Below are positions 1-9,046 of a DNA stretch of 50,449 bases, one piece after another. Numbering within the stretch: the stretch's first letter is position 1; each line of letters opens with the position of its first letter. Source of the stretch: Westiellopsis prolifica IICB1 (GTDB lineage: Bacteria > Cyanobacteriota > Cyanobacteriia > Cyanobacteriales > Nostocaceae); contig NZ_NAPS01000001.1 in assembly GCF_004323185.1 (NCBI RefSeq), positions 2,590,993-2,641,441 of the forward strand, written 5' to 3'. Below the pieces are notes generated by a model. It was given only the letters and a program-made list of their open reading frames with translations, was not told the DNA's origin and ran no database searches. A program made the position numbers and the translations under genes.

Positions 1-112
1 AACGTTGAAGCAGATTGAACAAACGCTTTAATGTTCTCTATGGATGGAGGAATGTTAATAAACAACGTTGAAGCAGATTGAACAAACGCTTTAATGTTCT
101 CTATGGATGAAA
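1..112. repeat. 63-bp tandem repeat, about 1.8 copies
   Basis: A 46-base block at 1-46 recurs exactly at 64-109, giving a period of 63 bases, and the first bases of a third copy follow at about 112. The period is 21 codons. Read on the minus strand, in the frame that follows the stop codon of the adjacent histidine kinase, the stretch from 176 to the window edge has no stop and contains the repeated peptide SIENIKAFVQSAS. No start codon other than TTG is visible in it, so I do not call a gene. It may be the edge of a coding or minisatellite region that continues outside the window. Confidence 0.8.
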
Positions 113-176
113 CAACGTTGTAAGCTAATGCACCTTGAATTGCTGATTGTGCCGTACTTTCAGCGGTGGGAGGATG

Positions 177-1796
177 TCAATTTTTCACAAGTGCTGCAAT
201 TGCTGCAACTAACTTTGCAGGATCAGCAGGTTTGGCAATATGCATTTGAAAGCCGGCTGCAAAAACTTGTTGTTGCGTCGTTTCTGCGGCGTAAGCAGTC
301 AGAGCGATCGCAGGAATTTTTCCGCCTTGATGAGTCGGTAGCGATCGCAGTTTGCGAATTAAAGCGTAGCCATCAAATTCTGGCATACCCAAATCACTTA
401 ACAGCAAATCTGGCTTTGATTGAGCGATCGCTACGAGTGCTTCCTTTGCTGAGGTTGCGATCGTCACAGTTGCTCCCTGTTCTTCTAACAAAAACGCCAG
501 AAACTCGCGTGTATCTGCATCATCATCCACGACTAACAACTGCATACCTTCGAGCGGCGCATGGAGCATACACAATGGATAGTAATCATCACATGTTTTG
601 TGAGCTGCACTTACTAATTCTTGATTCTTTTGCAGCACAGGTAAACTAACTGTAAATATTGCACCTTGTCCTTCTCCTAGACTTTCTGCCCAAACTCTAC
701 CACCGTGTAACTCGACAAGTTGGCGTACAATCGCCAAACCAAGTCCTAGTCCACCTGATCTGCGGGTGATACTACTATCTGCCTGACGAAAATACTCAAA
801 TACATAGGGCAAAAAGTCAAGATTAATACCCTGGCCTGTATCCTGAACTCGAATGTGTACGTGAGAATCAATTTCTTCTAAATAGACATCAACTTTTCCG
901 CCTGTTGGTGTAAATTTGACTGCATTAGAAAGCAGATTCCAAACCACTTGTTGCAGACGACCACTATCACCCTTTACCCGTCCAATCTTTCTCCCTAAAT
1001 TCAGACTGATTTGAATTGATTTAGCTTCGGCTGCTAACCGTACTGTCTCTAAAGCAGCTTCAATAACAGCAGCAAGATTAACGGTTTCTAAATTGAGTCC
1101 TAACTTACCTCGAAGAATGCGCGAAATATCCAGCAAGTCATCAATTAATTGTACCTGCTGTTCTGCATTTCGTTCGATAGTTTCCACAGCCCGAACCTTA
1201 GCAACTTCATTCAATGAGCCTTTTTTCAAAAGTTTTGCCCAACCCAAAATAGGATGAAGAGGAGAACGCAATTCATGAGAAACAATAGCGAGAAATTCAT
1301 CTTTGACGCGGTTCGCTTTTTCAGCTGCTTCTTTTGCTTTTTGATGTTCTTCTGCTAGAGATAATGCCTGATCTCGCAAGTTTTTATATTCTTGAACTCG
1401 AAACGTTAAATCAGTGACATCTTGAATTGAAAAAAGAGCATAAAATCCATCTCCATCTAATGCAGGAACAGCAGTTACTGTTGTGTGTTGAATGCAGTAT
1501 CTATCCTGCGGTAGCGGTACGGGAAGAACATATTTATGCAATTGCGAAGAAAAGATTGTAGGAGGGCCGCCTTCAAAAATTTGGTGTAAGCGGTTAGTAT
1601 AGCGAGGTTGATTTAGAGGAGGAAAATAGTCATAAATAGAGTTTCCTAAAATCTTACTCCTGGGAATTTTCGTCCATTCCTCTAAACAGCAGTTCCAGAA
1701 TAAAACGGTGTAATTTGAATGCAGAACAAAAGCTCCTAAAGGAATTAGATCTAAAAGGCTAAATTTTTCTTGAGCTTGTTCAATTTCGTTCATCAT
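177..1796 (-). CDS. Hybrid sensor histidine kinase with C-terminal receiver domain
   Basis: A 539-residue protein that should autophosphorylate on His and pass phosphate to its own receiver. A PAS-like sensor covers about 12-130, followed by a short coiled coil (about 135-165). The HisKA domain has the H-box around H174 (VSHELRSP). HATPase motifs are the N-box at about N291, DTGQG at about 319-323 and GLGLGLAI at about 349-356. The receiver covers about 418-537, with acidic residues at 424-426, phospho-acceptor D468 and K522. No membrane segment is seen, so the protein is probably cytoplasmic. It is the third gene of a minus-strand run cheY-cheC-kinase, 56 bases after cheC, which suggests a chemosensory link. 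The first two codons are both ATG, so the start is 1796 or 1793. The plus-strand reading frame over its 3' part is a shadow. Confidence 0.93.
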   Translation of the reverse strand: MMNEIEQAQEKFSLLDLIPLGAFVLHSNYTVLFWNCCLEEWTKIPRSKILGNSIYDYFPPLNQPRYTNRLHQIFEGGPPTIFSSQLHKYVLPVPLPQDRYCIQHTTVTAVPALDGDGFYALFSIQDVTDLTFRVQEYKNLRDQALSLAEEHQKAKEAAEKANRVKDEFLAIVSHELRSPLHPILGWAKLLKKGSLNEVAKVRAVETIERNAEQQVQLIDDLLDISRILRGKLGLNLETVNLAAVIEAALETVRLAAEAKSIQISLNLGRKIGRVKGDSGRLQQVVWNLLSNAVKFTPTGGKVDVYLEEIDSHVHIRVQDTGQGINLDFLPYVFEYFRQADSSITRRSGGLGLGLAIVRQLVELHGGRVWAESLGEGQGAIFTVSLPVLQKNQELVSAAHKTCDDYYPLCMLHAPLEGMQLLVVDDDADTREFLAFLLEEQGATVTIATSAKEALVAIAQSKPDLLLSDLGMPEFDGYALIRKLRSLPTHQGGKIPAIALTAYAAETTQQQVFAAGFQMHIAKPADPAKLVAAIAALVKN

Positions 1797-1852
1797 TACA
1801 TCAAACCGTTTTTGATATTTTTTGGCACCGAAAATTATGATAATTATCCGGA

Positions 1853-2458
1853 TCAGGTGACGCTAATTTCTTTATCAATTGCATTGATTAGCGCATCGAA
1901 TGTACTTACCTCAAAGACTAAAATAATATCTCCGATAATTTCCAATTGTTCAATTGCAAATCTTGCTTGAGCAAGTATAATGTTAGAGTCATTTACATGG
2001 GTAGGTAATAATAAGTTTTCAATCGTATCTTCCAAATAAACGGGTAATGTGTAGTTCATGTGTTGCTTAAGCACATTGCTGATCGAACCCATGACCCCAT
2101 TAATCACAATATTACCAATTTCGCTTAAAGTTCCTATTTTTACCGCATCCAGATCAACTGAACCTGGTTCCTCTCCAGTCAAAATTGCAACTAATGTGGA
2201 TGCACTCTCTGTGGGAAAAATCAAGCCAGCAGTACCATAAAAAGATCCTGTAAAACCAAGCCTGACAGTTGCTAAACTATCACTCTGAAATCGTGTTGCT
2301 AATTCATGATAGGTATCCGCAGCAGTTAAGACTTTCACAAACGGAATTTGCAAACGAATGTGAGAATCTAGCATTTCATTGAGTAGACTTGCTGCTCGAC
2401 CAACTCCAATATTAATCAATTCTTGTAAAGCATCTAGTTGATCTGCTGTCACATTCAT
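1853..2458 (-). CDS. cheC: CheC-family CheY-P phosphatase
   Basis: A 201-residue protein of the CheC/CheX/FliY family, which removes phosphate from CheY-P. Both phosphatase signatures are present: E13-x-x-N16 in LQELINIG, and E113-x-x-N116 in LSEIGNIV. Two intact signatures are typical of CheC. I chose the ATG at 2458 because the protein then begins MNVTADQLDA, directly ahead of the first signature, and the gene follows cheY after 7 bases. An upstream in-frame start at 2512 would overlap cheY by 47 bases. CheY directly upstream is the obvious substrate. CheC proteins often work with the deamidase CheD, and no cheD is visible here. Confidence 0.88.
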   Translation of the reverse strand: MNVTADQLDALQELINIGVGRAASLLNEMLDSHIRLQIPFVKVLTAADTYHELATRFQSDSLATVRLGFTGSFYGTAGLIFPTESASTLVAILTGEEPGSVDLDAVKIGTLSEIGNIVINGVMGSISNVLKQHMNYTLPVYLEDTIENLLLPTHVNDSNIILAQARFAIEQLEIIGDIILVFEVSTFDALINAIDKEISVT

Positions 2459-2465
2459 GAGAGCT

Positions 2466-2831
2466 TTATTCCTTGCTATGAAGAACTTGTTGAACCGCCT
2501 CTCGCAATTCATGTTCTTTTGGCGGTTTATTGATAAAGTTAACTGCTCCCAAATTATAACTTTTATTGCGTGCTGCTTCCTGGATATCGGCAGAAATGAT
2601 AATTGTGGGAATTTTCAATCCTTCATTTTGTAAAGCCTGGAGAAATTCAAAGCCATTCATATCTGGCATTAAAAGATCTGCTAATATGCAATTTGGTGTA
2701 TGGTTGTGAACCATTTCTAATCCCTCGCGTCCGTTGGTTGCTTCTAGGATTTCATAGCCATCCACTTGCAGAAATTTGCGAATCATTCTGCGAGAAAAAG
2801 CTGCATCATCAATAATGAGAACTAATGCCAT
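2466..2831 (-). CDS. cheY: CheY-like single-domain response regulator
   Basis: A 121-residue stand-alone receiver. The acidic pair is D8-D9, the phospho-acceptor is D52 (LADLLMPDMNG), the switch residue is S80 in place of the more usual Thr, and the conserved Lys is K102 (INKPP). There is no output domain, as expected for a diffusible messenger. It is the first gene of the minus-strand cheY-cheC-kinase run and the likely phosphate acceptor of the CheA encoded about 700 bases away on the other strand. What it acts on is not shown by the sequence. Type IV pili are the usual target in cyanobacteria, but no pil genes are in the window. Confidence 0.93.
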   Translation of the reverse strand: MALVLIIDDAAFSRRMIRKFLQVDGYEILEATNGREGLEMVHNHTPNCILADLLMPDMNGFEFLQALQNEGLKIPTIIISADIQEAARNKSYNLGAVNFINKPPKEHELREAVQQVLHSKE

Positions 2832-3529
2832 CCGCTTTACCCTTTTGATGTTTTACTCATAACTCAATGAATTTTAGGTTGGTGATACTATGCCTAATTC
2901 TATAAAGTTTATATGATTACTTATAATTTAATTTAAACTCACTGTCATCGCCTCTCCTTGCTAATGATAGAAGTGCTAGAGATTGAGTCAGGTTTGTTAT
3001 TATAAGTGATTAACTCATCTTGATATAAATGAAGTAGAAATTTTAGTAATCGTTTACATCCATAAATTTTAATTTTAAAAAATGTGACTTGATATTTATA
3101 TGAATTAATATAAATTAATAAATTAAATGAGATCATACCAATGATTGATCAAGATGCACAGAATATTAAAAAATTAACCGCCATAGACGCGCTCATAGGC
3201 TACCTGCACTAAGCCACTACTGGGCTTTAGACCCAGCACTAAAGTTTTTATTGATGCTTCTTACATAGCTGCCTACCTGTGGAAGCGGCTCCGCGTCTAC
3301 TGCCCTCAGCATAAATGCCTTTCTTGGTAATTTTAATCTTTTCGGGATTAAGTCATACATACATCTCTCCAAAGAAATACATTGTTCAGATAAAATCAGC
3401 CATTTATGAGAAAATATCTGGAAATAGGATGAAAATTTAGGTTTACCCCCATTCCCTACTCCTTATTGCTTGTTTTCAATTCAAGTTACGATTAACACAA
3501 AACAGGTAGACTTTGAGTGTATCCAACAA
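2832..3529. other. Divergent intergenic region between cheY and cheA
   Basis: About 700 bases with no convincing gene; a 63-codon minus-strand frame at 2945-3136 has low-complexity AT-rich composition and no family signal. A short hairpin (CTGGG / CCCAG) lies at about 3219-3235. A copy of a dispersed short repeat (GAAGCGGCTCCGCGTCTAC) lies at 3282-3300, and related copies occur near 20704 and 20780. The promoters of both che transcripts should be here, but I cannot place them with confidence. Confidence 0.5.
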
Positions 3530-5731
3530 ATGGAGTTAGCAGAAATTGACGATGACATAGAGGCTTTTTTAGTTGAGAGTTATGAAAATCTGGAGCAAAT
3601 AGAACGAAATATTATCGATTTAGAAAAAGCATCTGCTGATGGAGAAGCGCTTGTTCGTATTTATCGCTCACTCCACACGTTAAAAGGAAACTGTGGCTTT
3701 TTACCGTTTCCCAAATTAGAAGCGCTTGCTCATGCAGGGGAGAGTTTGCTTTCATCTGTGCGTGATGCAGCAAAGCAGCTGCCTAATGATGATCGCAATC
3801 TAGTACTCACTCCTCAAATCATCAATATCTTACTGCAAACAGTTGACAGTATCCGACAGATTCTATCTCAAATTAAGAACACCAGGGATGAGGGGGACAA
3901 CGATTATTCCGAACTCATCAAAACTTTGACGAAATTACAACAGGCTGAATCGAGTTCTCAGCTGGCTGTGAATACTCAAGTGCAACAGCTTAGTGAACCT
4001 GTACAATTTCTCAATGGTGAACTGCTAGAAGTTTCCAATTTAAGAGCATCAGAATCTTCCTATATCCGAGTTAATGTTGATTTGCTTGATCAGCTGGTGA
4101 ACTTGGTGGGTGAACTGGTTTTAACCCGTAACCAGGTGATCGGCTTGAGTAACAAGTTTCAAGATACCACCTTTGCTGCAACTTGCCAGCGTCTGAACTT
4201 AATTACAGCCGACTTGCAGGAAGGAGTGATGAAAACTCGTCTGCAACCCATTAGTACTATCTGGCAAAAATTCCCTCGCGTGATTCGTGATTTAGCGATC
4301 GCACTCGGTAAACAAGTCCAGGTAGATATGCAAGGGGCAGATACGGAACTGGATAAAAGTATTATTGAGACAATTAAAGATCCGTTAACTCATTTAGTCC
4401 GCAACTGCATTGATCATGGCATTGAATCACCGACTGAGCGATTAGCTAATGGGAAATCAAGTATCGGACGCCTATTTCTCAGAGCTTTTTATAAAGGTGG
4501 TAAAGTCAATATTGAAATTGGTGATGATGGTCGTGGTCTTGATCCAAAACAACTCAAAGAGCGATCGCAGCAACTAGGTTTAGTCAGCGCTGTGCAGGCG
4601 GCGGCGATGACTGAGTCGGAAGCTATGAACTTAATTTTTCTACCTGGCCTCTCAACCACTGAACAGGTTAATAATCTTTCCGGACGAGGGTTTGGGATGG
4701 ATATTGTCAAGAGCAATATCGAGAAACTTAACGGTAGTATTGAAATTTACAGCCAGCCGGGACAAGGAACAACATTTAAAATTAAGATGCCCTTGACTTT
4801 GACAATTATTCCAGCATTAATTGTCAGCAGTGGAGGCGATCGCTATGCCATTCCCCAAGCAAGTTTACAAGAACTAGTGCGTTTAGAAGGAGAGCAAGCA
4901 CTAAATAGTATAGAGACATTTTACGATGTACCAGTGTATCGCTTGCGTGGTAATCTCGTGCCATTGGTTTACTTAAATCAAGTGTTGCAACTTTCAGACA
5001 ACATCAAGAACCTGGAAACACTGAGTTTGGTAATTGTCCAAGCTGATAACTATCAATTTGGATTAGTTGTAGACACAATTGAAGACATCCAAGACATTGT
5101 TATTAAACCTCTAGGAAAGCAGTTGCAAGCCCTATCTTTATTTGCCGGAGCCACTATTCTGGGAAATGGAACAGTCGCATTGATTATTGATGCGATCGCT
5201 TTAGCAAATCAGGCTGGTGTGAGTGCAAAACAAAAACAGCTATTATCGAGTGCAACGCCTGAAAATAATCAAGAGCAAGTGAGTGATCGCCAAATGGTTT
5301 TGTTGTTTGAGGGTTCCCAAGGCGCACCCATGGGAATTCCCCTAACAATAGCTTTGCGGCTCGAAGAAATTTCCCCTTCTGCTGTAGAAAAAGTAGCTAA
5401 TCAGTATGTAGTGCGCTCTTACGGTGAGATTTTACCATTAATTGATTTACAAAATATTTTTGGCGATCGCCATGCAAATCACCTCGATGATCCCCTCCCA
5501 ATCGTGATTGTCTCCCTTTCCTCACAACTTAGTGTTGCGCTGGTAGTTGAGCGTATTCTCGACATTGTAGAAGAACCACTGACAATTAAAGGTATTCCCA
5601 GTAGACCAGGTATTCTTTTCTGTACTGTTATTCAAAATCAAATTATCGAAATTCTTGACATAGAAGCCGTGATTCAAATTGCTAACCCCTATTTGCTGCA
5701 AGCCACTAAAGAAGACACGGTGATCATGTAG
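3530..5731 (+). CDS. cheA: CheA histidine kinase with two CheW-like domains
   Basis: A 733-residue chemotaxis kinase. The order is: Hpt (P1) domain at about 1-120, with phospho-accepting H49 (LHTLKGN); a linker of about 55 residues where the P2 CheY-binding domain would be; dimerisation domain at about 178-240 (VDLLDQLVNLVGELVLTR); HATPase at about 280-420 with N-box HLVRNCIDHG, GDDGRG and GRGFGMDIV; then a first CheW-like P5 domain at about 425-565 and a second at about 587-720. I chose ATG 3530 because the Hpt helix starts there. The longer frame uses TTG at 3470 and adds 20 residues unlike an Hpt. The gene leads a plus-strand series cheA-cheW-mcp-cheB-cheR. The tandem P5 domains and missing P2 are the notable points. 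Confidence 0.93.
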   Translation: MELAEIDDDIEAFLVESYENLEQIERNIIDLEKASADGEALVRIYRSLHTLKGNCGFLPFPKLEALAHAGESLLSSVRDAAKQLPNDDRNLVLTPQIINILLQTVDSIRQILSQIKNTRDEGDNDYSELIKTLTKLQQAESSSQLAVNTQVQQLSEPVQFLNGELLEVSNLRASESSYIRVNVDLLDQLVNLVGELVLTRNQVIGLSNKFQDTTFAATCQRLNLITADLQEGVMKTRLQPISTIWQKFPRVIRDLAIALGKQVQVDMQGADTELDKSIIETIKDPLTHLVRNCIDHGIESPTERLANGKSSIGRLFLRAFYKGGKVNIEIGDDGRGLDPKQLKERSQQLGLVSAVQAAAMTESEAMNLIFLPGLSTTEQVNNLSGRGFGMDIVKSNIEKLNGSIEIYSQPGQGTTFKIKMPLTLTIIPALIVSSGGDRYAIPQASLQELVRLEGEQALNSIETFYDVPVYRLRGNLVPLVYLNQVLQLSDNIKNLETLSLVIVQADNYQFGLVVDTIEDIQDIVIKPLGKQLQALSLFAGATILGNGTVALIIDAIALANQAGVSAKQKQLLSSATPENNQEQVSDRQMVLLFEGSQGAPMGIPLTIALRLEEISPSAVEKVANQYVVRSYGEILPLIDLQNIFGDRHANHLDDPLPIVIVSLSSQLSVALVVERILDIVEEPLTIKGIPSRPGILFCTVIQNQIIEILDIEAVIQIANPYLLQATKEDTVIM

Positions 5732-5787
5732 ACGTGGAAAACAGAAGACGCGGTGAAATAATGATAATTCTTTCCCTGTCCACACCA

Positions 5788-5852
5788 GGTGCTACAACGG
5801 AGGAGCCACTGCGGTGGACGGGTTCCCCGGTACCTCCGCACGCACTGGCTTC
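5788..5852 (+). repeat. Dispersed GC-rich repeat ahead of cheW
   Basis: A GC-rich block unlike its AT-rich surroundings. The 29 bases at 5802-5830 recur with one mismatch at 20813-20841. It is open in the cheW frame and falsely lengthens that reading frame upstream. Such blocks occur as interspersed repeats in filamentous cyanobacteria. Confidence 0.75.
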
Positions 5853-5881
5853 CCTTGTCCTCCTTGTCCCCTTCAAAAACA

Positions 5882-6340
5882 ATGGCTCAACAACTGTGTA
5901 CCTTTTTGATCAACGAAATTTGCTTTGGTATCGATGTACAGCATGTTCAAGAAGTAATTCGTCCCCAAGTAATGACCCGTGTACCGTTAGCACCAGCAGA
6001 TATTTGTGGATTAATTAACCTGCGGGGACAAATTCTCACTGTCATCGATTTACAACTGCGATTAGATATGGGTAAATCAGCGATGCGATCAACAATTCAC
6101 CAAGGAGATGAAGCCCAGGGATTTAATATTATCGTATGTTCTGATCATGAAGTAGCTAGCCTAGTCGTTGATCAGGTTGGGGATGTATTAGAGTTTACAG
6201 AAAACACCTTTCAGCCCCCACCCGCAACGTTAAAAGGTAAAATGCGTCAAATGCTAGCAGGAGCTTACCCACTTGCAGAAGGTTTTCTGTTTGTTCTAGA
6301 CACCGAAAAAATTCTAGAGACTTTAAATCGTGAACAGTAA
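5882..6340 (+). CDS. cheW: CheW-type coupling protein
   Basis: A 152-residue single CheW domain, which links chemoreceptors to CheA in the signalling array. Family landmarks are the opening strand CTFLINEICFGIDVQHVQEV and the motif LRGQILTVIDLQLRL near residues 48-62. The ATG at 5882 is chosen because the domain starts there. The frame stays open upstream to 5789 only through a dispersed repeat and would add 31 unrelated residues. It lies 150 bases after cheA and 158 bases before the receptor gene. A hairpin repeat follows it, so separate promoters or processing are possible. Confidence 0.93.
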   Translation: MAQQLCTFLINEICFGIDVQHVQEVIRPQVMTRVPLAPADICGLINLRGQILTVIDLQLRLDMGKSAMRSTIHQGDEAQGFNIIVCSDHEVASLVVDQVGDVLEFTENTFQPPPATLKGKMRQMLAGAYPLAEGFLFVLDTEKILETLNREQ

Positions 6341-6373
6341 AGAGAGTAAAGATAGTAAGAATTACCTGAAACT

Positions 6374-6474
6374 GTACAGACGCGTAGATGCTCCTAAGAG
6401 CTGCTTCAAGGTAAGAGTATAATCGCGTCTTTAACTGATAATTGTACAGACGCGATGTTCCTCGCGTCTCTAAC
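6374..6474. repeat. Two hairpin repeats of the GTACAGACGCG family
   Basis: GTACAGACGCG at 6374 and again at 6444 each begin a unit ending in CGCGTCT. The second unit (6444-6474) is compact, with arms ACAGACGCGA and TCGCGTCTCT around a short loop. The same sequence recurs at several other intergenic sites in this window. No terminator-like T-run follows. Confidence 0.75.
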
Positions 6475-6498
6475 TAATAACTTAGGAGTACTTGGCAA

Positions 6499-7803
6499 AT
6501 GGCTACAAGTCGATCTGGGAAAACAGTCAGCTCTAAATCTTCCTCGGTCAACAGTGCAGATGCGATCGAAACCAATCAAACTACAACAGATGTGCAATTG
6601 CAGCCGTTACTGAAAGCACTAAAAGCAGCCAAAAACGGTGATTTTACTGTTCGTTTACCAGTCGAGAACAATGGTTTGGGTGAAATTGCCTCAGTTTTTA
6701 ATGAATGGGTGAGTTTGAACCAAAATGTTACCAAAGAAGTTGCTCGCATGGCATCTGAAATTGGTACGGAGGGAAAACTCGGTTCTCAAGCAGTTGTTAA
6801 AGGTGCTAAGGGTTCTTGGCAAGAATTACTCGACAACTTGAACCAAATGTCTGCAAATCTGACAGAGCGGATCAAAAGTATAAATGAAGTCACCCTTGCT
6901 GTTGCCCAAGGAAACTTGTCTGGGAGCATCGAAGCAACTAACACTGGAGAGTTTCAGCAGCTGAGTGATAATGCCAATCAGATGATTTACAGCTTAAGGT
7001 CTTCAATCCGCCAAATGGCAGATGTGGCGACAGCAGTTGCATCTTCTGCTGAAGAACTGACCGCAGTTAGTAAGGAAATGACAGAAAATGCCAAACAAAC
7101 CGCAGAACAAGCCACCTCTGCATCCGTCTCAGCAGAACAGGTGAGTCAGAATACTACTACAGTTGTAACTGCGGTGGAAGAAATGAATGCTAGCATTCGA
7201 GAAATAGCTAAAACTGTCGCTGAAGGTACAAAAGTGGCAAATGAAGCCGTTAAAACTGCCGATCGCACCAACCAAACCATAGACAAACTCGGTCAAAGTA
7301 GTGTTGAAATTGGCAAAGTCATAAAAGTTATTAATTCGATCGCAGGGCAAACAAATTTATTAGCACTAAATGCCACAATTGAAGCTGCAAGAGCTGGAGA
7401 CGCAGGGAGAGGATTTGCTGTAGTTGCCAACGAAGTCAAAGAATTAGCCAAGCAAACGGCAAATGCTACTGAGGATATTAGCCAGCGAATTGAAGCAATT
7501 CAGAGTGATACTAAGGGTGCGGTTGCTGCTATTACTCAGATTACTAGCATCATCAACCGAATCAATGATCTACAAAGTGCGATCGCAAGTGCAGTTGAGC
7601 AGCAAACAGCAACCACTAATGAAATCGCTCGTAATATAGCTGAAGCAGCCAAAGGAACGTCGGATATTGCCAAAAATATCGGGATTGTAGCGCTCAATGC
7701 TCAAAGTACAACAATTGGAGGCAGTAACACATCCGACGCAGCCACAGAATTAGCTCGTATGGCAGTAGATTTACAGAAAGTCGTCAACAATTTTAAGTAT
7801 TAA
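6499..7803 (+). CDS. Soluble methyl-accepting chemotaxis protein
   Basis: A 434-residue receptor without a membrane segment. The first 35 residues are Ser/Thr-rich and have no sensor domain. HAMP-like segments follow at about 36-88 and 128-172, then a long helical signalling hairpin from about 175 to 434. The tip (about 276-320: [20 protein letters not shown]) is the highly conserved CheA/CheW contact. Candidate methylation pairs (EE, QE) occur in both helices. There is no NWETF-like C-terminal pentapeptide, so CheR must find the receptor by its helices. With cheB and cheR directly downstream, this is the likely substrate for methylation and demethylation. What it senses cannot be told from the sequence; a partner or redox or light-dependent signal through the N-terminus is possible. 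Confidence 0.93.
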   Translation: MATSRSGKTVSSKSSSVNSADAIETNQTTTDVQLQPLLKALKAAKNGDFTVRLPVENNGLGEIASVFNEWVSLNQNVTKEVARMASEIGTEGKLGSQAVVKGAKGSWQELLDNLNQMSANLTERIKSINEVTLAVAQGNLSGSIEATNTGEFQQLSDNANQMIYSLRSSIRQMADVATAVASSAEELTAVSKEMTENAKQTAEQATSASVSAEQVSQNTTTVVTAVEEMNASIREIAKTVAEGTKVANEAVKTADRTNQTIDKLGQSSVEIGKVIKVINSIAGQTNLLALNATIEAARAGDAGRGFAVVANEVKELAKQTANATEDISQRIEAIQSDTKGAVAAITQITSIINRINDLQSAIASAVEQQTATTNEIARNIAEAAKGTSDIAKNIGIVALNAQSTTIGGSNTSDAATELARMAVDLQKVVNNFKY

Positions 7804-7907
7804 TCTAATGGTCTGTCACACTAAGTATGCTGAGTAAAATAGTTTTTAGACTTATCTTCTTTCCCTCTTCCTTCGCGCTCTTGTCGAGTCTTTGATCATC
7901 GCAAATT

Positions 7908-7935
7908 GTACAGACGCGAGGAACATCGCGTCTGT
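7908..7935. repeat. Hairpin repeat, GTACAGACGCG family
   Basis: The arms ACAGACGCGA and TCGCGTCTGT flank a short GGAACA-type loop. It lies between the receptor gene and cheB. Confidence 0.75.
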
Positions 7936-7990
7936 TCCCTATCTCCACAAATGAATTTAATTTTGTCCAATCACTTAACTGATAACTCTT

Positions 7991-9046
7991 ATGCCAAAAA
8001 TTCGGGTGCTGATTGTAGATGACGCGGTGGTAGTTCGCAGTCGAGTTAGTAAAATTTTGTCCAGCGATCCAGAGTTAGAAGTTGTAGGAGTTGCTGCTAA
8101 TGGTCGCATTGCTCTTGCTAAGATTCCTCATGTAAATCCCGATGTTGTGATCTTAGATGTTGAGATGCCGGAGATGAACGGCTTAGAAACCCTGGCCGCT
8201 ATCCGACAAACTTATCCCCAAGTGTCGGTAATTATGTTCAGCACCTCCACCCACACCGGAGCGAGTGCAACACTAGAAGCTCTATCTTTAGGTGCTTCAG
8301 ATTATGCAACCAAACCCAGTAACTTAGGAAATGTGGAGGCAATCAACCAACATATCCGCGAGGACTTGATTCCCAAAATCAAGGTATTTGGTGCTGTAAA
8401 TAGTCCTTCTCCCAAGCCAATCACAATTGCTCATGCAGTTACTTTTCCTATCCGTACGAAGATAGATCGAGTGGATGTTGTAGCAATTGGGGTTTCTACT
8501 GGAGGCCCTAATGCTCTGGCTACACTACTTTGTCAGCTTCCAGCCAATTTATCGGTTCCGATCCTGATTGTGCAACACATGCCTGCGATGTTTACAAAAT
8601 TATTAGCTGAAAGATTATCCTCAAAATGTCAAATCTCAGTCCAAGAAGCTGTTTCTGGAGTGATAGTAGAACCAGGACACATTTGGATTGCACCAGGAGA
8701 TTTTCACATGGTAGTGCAACAGGACAAAGCTGTGGTTCGATTGGCTACCCATCAAAAACCCCCAGAAAATTCCTGTCGCCCTTCAGTCGATGTCCTCTTT
8801 CGTTCGGTTGCACAGGTGTATGGTGCTGGGACACTCGCAGTTATACTTACAGGCATGGGACAAGATGGGTTACATGGCTGTCAATGTATCCGTGAAGTCG
8901 GTGGACAAGTGCTGGCACAAGACGAAGCTAGTAGTGTAGTTTGGGGAATGCCTGGTTTCGTTGTGAATGCTGGACTTGCCGATCAAGTTGTGGGACTCGA
9001 TCGCATGGCAGATGAGATCATACGACGAATTTTTTTGGATCAGTAA
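7991..9046 (+). CDS. cheB: CheB protein-glutamate methylesterase
   Basis: A 351-residue enzyme that removes methyl groups from chemoreceptors when phosphorylated. The N-terminal receiver (about 1-125) has D10-D11 and acceptor D56 (ILDVEMPEMNG). The C-terminal esterase domain (about 160-348) keeps the catalytic triad: S169 (GVSTGGP), H196 (VQHMP) and D292 (LTGMGQDG). The full length and intact triad indicate an active enzyme. Its stop codon overlaps the cheR start by one base (TAATG), so the two are translationally coupled. The Tax clusters of the model cyanobacterium Synechocystis lack cheB and cheR, so this pair makes the locus more complete than that reference. Confidence 0.95.
   Translation: MPKIRVLIVDDAVVVRSRVSKILSSDPELEVVGVAANGRIALAKIPHVNPDVVILDVEMPEMNGLETLAAIRQTYPQVSVIMFSTSTHTGASATLEALSLGASDYATKPSNLGNVEAINQHIREDLIPKIKVFGAVNSPSPKPITIAHAVTFPIRTKIDRVDVVAIGVSTGGPNALATLLCQLPANLSVPILIVQHMPAMFTKLLAERLSSKCQISVQEAVSGVIVEPGHIWIAPGDFHMVVQQDKAVVRLATHQKPPENSCRPSVDVLFRSVAQVYGAGTLAVILTGMGQDGLHGCQCIREVGGQVLAQDEASSVVWGMPGFVVNAGLADQVVGLDRMADEIIRRIFLDQ

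Noticed and set aside
107-649. 180-codon plus-strand frame at the left edge
   Set aside because: It is antisense to the receiver domain of the hybrid kinase, which has clear motifs; the peptide shows no family signal.
5789-5881. Longer CheW N-terminus
   Set aside because: These 31 residues are encoded by a dispersed repeat and intergenic sequence; the CheW fold starts at 5882.
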